From Phaeoceros laevis (lineage: Eukaryota > Anthocerotophyta > Anthocerotopsida > Notothyladales): a DNA stretch of 25,473 bases. Both the position numbers and the translations under genes were made by a program. Each line of letters opens with the position of its first letter. Positions within the stretch are counted from its first letter, which is position 1. Where the stretch lies: the NCBI GenBank assembly GCA_049999765.1, contig JBNGIQ010008819.1, positions 1 through 25,473 of the forward strand, in the 5' to 3' direction. Below are positions 20,721 to 25,473 of the stretch, piece by piece. The notes below the pieces were generated by a model. That model was not told the DNA's origin, searched no databases, and saw only the letters and a list, made by a program, of their open reading frames with translations.

Positions 20721-22255
20721 GCAGGCCTTACAGCCCTACAGCCGGGAGCATGGATCATGAATACATTCCCGAAAGGTGACTGCTCCAAAGCAACTGCTTG
20801 TTGGTGCATTCTCCTTTTCCAGAGTTGCAAAGACTCATGCCGTTTCTTTCTCACCTGCTTGCAGACAAGGTATTAGTGGGCAACGACTGACAGTGGAGCT
20901 TATGGTACGTGGTGGGGACAGAGCCAAGCAAGGTGAGCTAGCTTTGCTGTGCTCTTTCCTACCATACAGGCACCATTGAGCTGCCACTCGTGTTTTGAGT
21001 TCTGGTGTACCGATTGTAGGTTGTGATGCTGCTTGCTTGCAGGTTTTGCCACTGAACGATTGGTAGACGCTTGGATTTCATGTCATTCAAGAGAGGACCG
21101 TATGGACGCAAAGCTGGCGTCTTTTTAGTTAGGGCTCTTCGGGTGACAGGAAACGGACACAAACACAGTCCTTCGTAGGCTCGGCTAAACGAAACGCACA
21201 GTTGCCCACGTTGGGATACAAGCCTGACGAACGCTTCTGCCGGTGTGGTCGTTGGCTTTTTTTTAGTTTTGCATGTTGTGGTGGAGCGTTCAACAGTGTC
21301 TGTATATGACACGCCGTTGAACGCTTTCCTTCAAAAATTCCTCACAGGGACATGCATACTCTCGTGCGTTGTAGGTAGGAAAAGGTCTGGTGTCTCCGTC
21401 TCGGAAGGGACTGCTCCGAAAGAGGCGGTTTTGCCACTTGGCAGTTTCACTTCATTCCCGTGGAATGTAGGTGACAGCAAAGGCATGTGCTTTGGGCTGC
21501 CCGGGCAAGTGGCGCTGTTCCTCTCATTCCCCATGAGCGGCACTTGTCCGACGTGTGCGTCGTGGGCTCCACCGTCAACCTTGACTGTGCCTATGACTGC
21601 TAGCATCGGCACACGCCCTGAGCAAATTCAGCCAATGAGAGCGTCCATGAGTACATATGACCTCATCAGGCCCCATATTCCCCGTCAGCAGTAACTGATA
21701 GTTCCGCAGATGCCGGCAGCCTGACAAGGACCATGCTCTATTTACCTCTTATCTGGTCTCAGGCCCGGGAAGTATTTCAGCAACAAGTTGTGTTTTGAGC
21801 TTTTCTTATTAGGGGAGCTCATGCTGTACATCAGATAAATCCTTAAGCGCTTTCACACGGGGCAGTATCAGCCTGCCCGCTATCACTGGGATATGTCCAA
21901 CAAGTCATGACTCACAAGCACTATAAATACATGAGGTTATTTGGATAAGAAGATATAGGCACGTAGAATTTCGACTAAAAGTTGTGCATTGTTGAGGAAA
22001 CTCCTTATTGTGGTAGGAAAGTACCCCGTCATTCACCTAAAAACCCCCTTCCTTATGGTGTTACATTCCAGAGTTAGTTTAGATTCTATTTGAAGGAATC
22101 ATGCATACAAGGGGCCTTTCGTGTATATGGAAGACACTCTTTTTTATTATTCTCAATCTATCTTCTTCTTTTTGTGCTCACAAGAAGTTAGAGAAGCCTT
22201 GGAAGCATAGCTAATGTGCGCCAAGCTTATATCTTGCTGAGGGAATAAATATCAG
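20721..22255. other. 3' UTR and intergenic DNA, no gene seen
   Basis: The first few hundred bases must include the 3' UTR of the ubiquitin hydrolase. An open frame of about 150 codons near 21245-21694 lacks an ATG start and any family resemblance, so I do not call it. No repeat or RNA gene was recognised here. Confidence 0.5.
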
Positions 22256-22259
22256 CAGG

Positions 22260-22862
22260 TAGGTACATGACTACAAGTCTACCTAGTAGACGAGCCTTTG
22301 AGAGGCCTAATGTTGTTCTCACGTACCTACCTACCTACCTACCTACCTACGAGTCTCCCTAGTAGACGGGCCATTGAGAGCATGACTACAAGTCTACCTA
22401 GTACACGAGCCATTGAGAGGCATGACTACAAGTCTACCTAGTAGACGAGCCTTTGAGAGGCCTAATGTTGTTCTCACGTACCTACCTACCTACGAGTCTC
22501 CCTAGTAGACGGGCCATTGAGAGGCATGCCTAATGTTGCTCATTGAGAGGCCTAATGTTGCTCATTGCAGGAGCCCTAATGTTGCTCATTGCAGGAGCTA
22601 TAGCTCACTGATTTGAATCTCTATGCTCATCTTTGATCTAGGTTAATTGCATCACCACGAGTCTATCTCTATGCTCATCTTTGATCTAGGTTAATTGCAT
22701 CACCACGAGTCTACTCTAGTAGACGGGCCATCCAGAGGCATAATGTTACTCATTGCAGGAGCTCTAGCTCACTGATTTGAATCTTTGTGCTCATCTTTGA
22801 TTTGGGTTAATTGCATAACCACGTGTGCTCATCTTTGATTTGGGTTAATTGCATAACCACGT
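22260..22862. repeat. mosaic of nested tandem repeats
   Basis: Several repeats are interleaved. CATGACTACAAGTCTACC begins at 22266, 22381 and 22421. The first and third copies continue through CTAATGTTGTTCTCACGTAC into (CTAC)n, 6 units at 22327-22350 and 3 units at 22482-22493. A 48-bp unit is repeated at 22621 and 22669, and a 38-bp unit at 22787 and 22825. CTAATGTTGCTCATTG occurs several times around 22528-22600. The perfect hairpin GTCTAC-CTA-GTAGAC recurs in the first and third units. No coding potential is visible. Confidence 0.85.
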
Positions 22863-23319
22863 GCAGGTTTCTCATAAATAGGTTAGAGATCATTTTAACA
22901 AACAGATTTAAGCTACTTATCACATACCTCTCCTTTTTCACAATTCTACACAAATACAAAGCTACCCTCTAAAGATAGTTTGAGTTCCACGTTTGTAGAT
23001 TATTGCAAGGACCCTAAAATGGGAACCCTAAATAAAATTCGACATTCTTAATTCATATGTCTCAAGAGAATACTTCCTCATTATAAAAAATATTCACGCT
23101 AGCAGCAGCATCATATTGATTGATTGCAACTTCAACCATGATTGCAAAGTTCTTCAACCATGATTTCAACTTCCACCAATCCGTAGTTAACCTTTTTTGC
23201 CCAGCCACTTTTGAGGCCTAGAAAATGAGGTCCATTTTGGATCATCATCCGTGCAAGTGCCTCTCCTTACAACGTGTAGTCAGTGGTCTAGCACTTTAGT
23301 CGTACTCTAGCCGCGGGTT
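22863..23319. other. AT-rich intergenic DNA
   Basis: No ORF, RNA gene or element end is recognised. A short direct repeat (TTCAACCATGATT / TTCAACTTCAACCATGA) lies near 23128-23165. Confidence 0.4.
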
Positions 23320-23419
23320 NNNNNNNNNNNNNNNNNNNNNNNNNNNNNNNNNNNNNNNNNNNNNNNNNNNNNNNNNNNNNNNNNNNNNNNNNNNNNNNNN
23401 NNNNNNNNNNNNNNNNNNN
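23320..23419. other. 100-N assembly gap of unknown true size
   Basis: Exactly 100 N, the conventional placeholder for a gap of unknown length. TAGCCGCGGGTT occurs just before it (23308-23319) and just after it (23420-23431), so the contigs may overlap by 12 bp or the gap may hide a repeat. Confidence 0.9.
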
Positions 23420-23975
23420 TAGCCGCGGGTTATTGTAGCTTGTGCAACCCATTTGCTGGTAGAGTAACGAGGGATACCAAGTCATGGTGCACGATTTTCA
23501 ACATTTGATCTTATTTTGTAGGATGAAGCTAACAAAAATTACCGAAAAGTTTAGTACGGCCAGGTAGGGCTTTTCAAGGGCTATCCAAGTTTATCTATGT
23601 ATTTTTCTAGAATACAAGATAATTCATGAAACTTCTAGAGAAAATAACACAAAAACAAACTTATGCTTCTTCATGCAGAACCCTATAAACCATTTGTAAC
23701 TTGTTTAGCCTAGTCAAACCTTTTAGAGTTTTGACCTTCTTGGATTCTTTTCTGCCGGTTACATCAACGTTTATTACTCCTTGAAGTTCTCCTTGAGGTA
23801 ATCCGGTCAATCCTCGTATCCCTAGCTTTTCTTATGAGGCCGATGGCAACTCCTTTTTTATTTGTGTTAATTCGGCGCCTTTTCTTTTATATTTTTCATT
23901 TGCATTTACATTGTTCTCCTACTTTTAAGGTTTTACTGGCTGTCTAGAGTAAAAACTAGCTAAACTTCCCTTTAC
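23420..23975. other. AT-rich intergenic DNA, nothing recognised
   Basis: About 550 bp with no ORF of note and no repeat structure that I can see. Confidence 0.4.
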
Positions 23976-24462
23976 CTAATTATCTACTAGATAGCTATCT
24001 TGCATGTGCCAATCTTTTGTCTTCTCGTCTTCATTAGTCAGGGTTACTTCCCGCTTGCAGTGTTTGGTGTCTCCCGCTAGCAAAATCTTCCACAGCACTC
24101 GTTCTTTCGTACTTGCTTCTCCTCCAAAAACATCTCGCATTGCAGAACTTTTGGAGTCGCTCTTCTGTGTCCAGCAGAATAAATTCTTCTTCATGGCTGC
24201 ATAATGGTGTCGGCCTCAAATCGCCCAACCTTACCATTTTTTTCACGATCTGTCTATCCGTCGTGCATAGTAGAGTTTCTGGCTCCTCCCTGGAATGGAT
24301 GTCCTCCACCACAATCTGTGGTTGGATTGTGCCTAGACCGTACAGCACCTCCCACCATAGGTCCTGAAGCTCCAGATGTGTATTCGGCAGGTTTGGGATT
24401 CTGGTTCCATTGCTGTTGTCCAGGTACACCAAGGTGTCATTTGCAAAGTGGTGAAGAAACAC
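23976..24462 (-). pseudogene. possible decayed LINE (non-LTR retrotransposon) fragment
   Basis: Two overlapping minus-strand frames look like remnants. One (24462 down to 24034, no ATG) starts HFANDTLVYLDN, which resembles the FADDT block of LINE reverse transcriptase with Asp changed to Asn. The other (24194 down to 23976) holds ERVLWKILLAGDTKHCKRE, similar in style to the zf-RVT region at the end of LINE proteins. A frameshift would be needed to join them, and the spacing between the two motifs is shorter than normal. The assignment is weak; unrelated non-coding sequence is a real alternative. Confidence 0.25.
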
Positions 24463-25473
24463 TCGGAAGCACCTTGCCTATGGATGCATACCCGTGGTGC
24501 CTCCCACCACTCCTACTTGCACCATGTCTCCGCCCTGAGTGTCTCTGTTTTTCTTCTGCCATCCAGCTCAGTCTTCTGGCACAAGGGGAGTGAGACCTCA
24601 ATTCCAGTGCATGTCGCGCCGATGGCTACTCCTCCTCCTATCCCTGTAGCTTTCCTTTGGCTAAAGATATCATCCGGAGTTGGTGTCTGGTAGATCTCCA
24701 AAAAGTTTATTTATTTTGTCAATGGGTGTCTGTCTCGACAACCCTCACCCGTTTTCGTAGTCTACACGACTCTCCATTCATGAACATGAGACCTGCTAAA
24801 GGGTTCAAACCTAAGTTCAATTTTATGGAGTAGGTTATTTTTTGCCCTAGTAGTAGTAGTAGTCCATCGAAATCCAGAGGAGCCAACACGAACAGAACTT
24901 GGATATCTTTAAATAATACCGAGCCATTCCGCTAAAAAAAAGAAAATCCTAGGTAACCATAATTTCTTCCCGCCTCAACTTACTCAAGTCCGAACTGATG
25001 GGGAAACTCGCCTTCACCATTGTGCTGAGAGCCTAGATATCATCCAGACTTACCAACCAGTAGATAAATTTCCATAAATTTCTCAATGAAGCGAAAATGA
25101 ATAGTGGACATGGATATCCTTCCACGCTCTGCATAGCTTAAGTGCTGAAATTAGTTGAAGGTGATCCAAGGTAAGCATAAATTGGGAAAACAATATCCAT
25201 ATTAGCTTGCAGTCCTATGTCCTCTATGGTCTTGTCATCTCTTCGAGTGCATTGCCACAACTCCAGTTGCATGAGGTAACAAATTTTGGAATTCCTCGTT
25301 TGAAAAAGATAATCTTACATGGGTGGAAAGGTCTCGTAAAAAGACATGCTTGTTAAAAGAGGAAGAAGAGTAGTATTTAAGAAGATAAATAGACGTAGGT
25401 AATTTATTAATAGCCTGCATTAAGTATATATTAAAAACGAAGCGACAGATATTAAGGAACGCTTAATTAGGGT
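24463..25473. other. AT-rich intergenic DNA with a short microsatellite
   Basis: No gene is visible. (TAG)5 lies at 24848-24862. Minus-strand frames around 24513-24701 are open but show no family resemblance; they may extend the LINE-like remnant. Confidence 0.4.

Noticed and set aside
21245-21694. About 150-codon plus-strand open frame after the ubiquitin hydrolase
   Set aside because: No ATG at its start, no recognisable family, and composition like the surrounding non-coding DNA.
22327-22493. CRISPR-like array of direct repeats
   Set aside because: Repeats are tetranucleotide runs and irregular blocks with no constant repeat-spacer spacing, in a plant nuclear context.

Overview
This window looks like nuclear DNA of a land plant (or close streptophyte relative). 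It has a 15-exon gene for a plastid-type peptide chain release factor 1 with GT-AG introns and an N-terminal transit-peptide-like region, a secreted DUF538 protein (a plant family), a plant UBP24/USP10-like deubiquitinase, and a Copia element whose primer binding site matches plant initiator tRNA-Met. The RF1 introns are short (81-194 bp) and not strongly U-rich, which fits a bryophyte- or lycophyte-grade plant better than an angiosperm; that placement is a weak inference.

Layout. Positions 1-9738 are Ty1/Copia sequence: the 3' part of one copy (1-3000), an LTR (3001-3241), a second internal region (3242-9513) and a final LTR (9514-9738), so two internal regions share the middle LTR. All pol catalytic motifs can be read, but both copies carry nonsense codons. 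The right LTR lies inside an older LINE-type gag ORF on the minus strand (9739-10900). Next is a complete but dead Tigger/pogo DNA transposon (10947-13367) with terminal inverted repeats and TA target duplications. Its transposase has three stops and frameshifts and lacks the second catalytic Asp, but keeps a C-terminal PCNA-binding-like motif.

Positions 13400-20720 are the host gene island. The DUF538 gene (+) and the plastid RF1 gene (-) are tail to tail. RF1 and the single-exon ubiquitin hydrolase gene (+) are head to head, with 232 bp between start codons and a three-codon upstream ORF in front of the hydrolase. RF1 would end plastid translation at UAA/UAG, DUF538 would act in the secretory path, and the hydrolase would remove ubiquitin in the nucleus/cytosol. 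I see no shared pathway.

From 20721 to the end I find no intact gene: a nested tandem-repeat mosaic (about 22260-22862), a 100-N gap, a decayed LINE-like fragment (about 23976-24462, minus) and AT-rich sequence. Both 10-N gaps are flanked on each side by an identical 47-bp sequence, so they look like unmerged contig overlaps rather than missing DNA.
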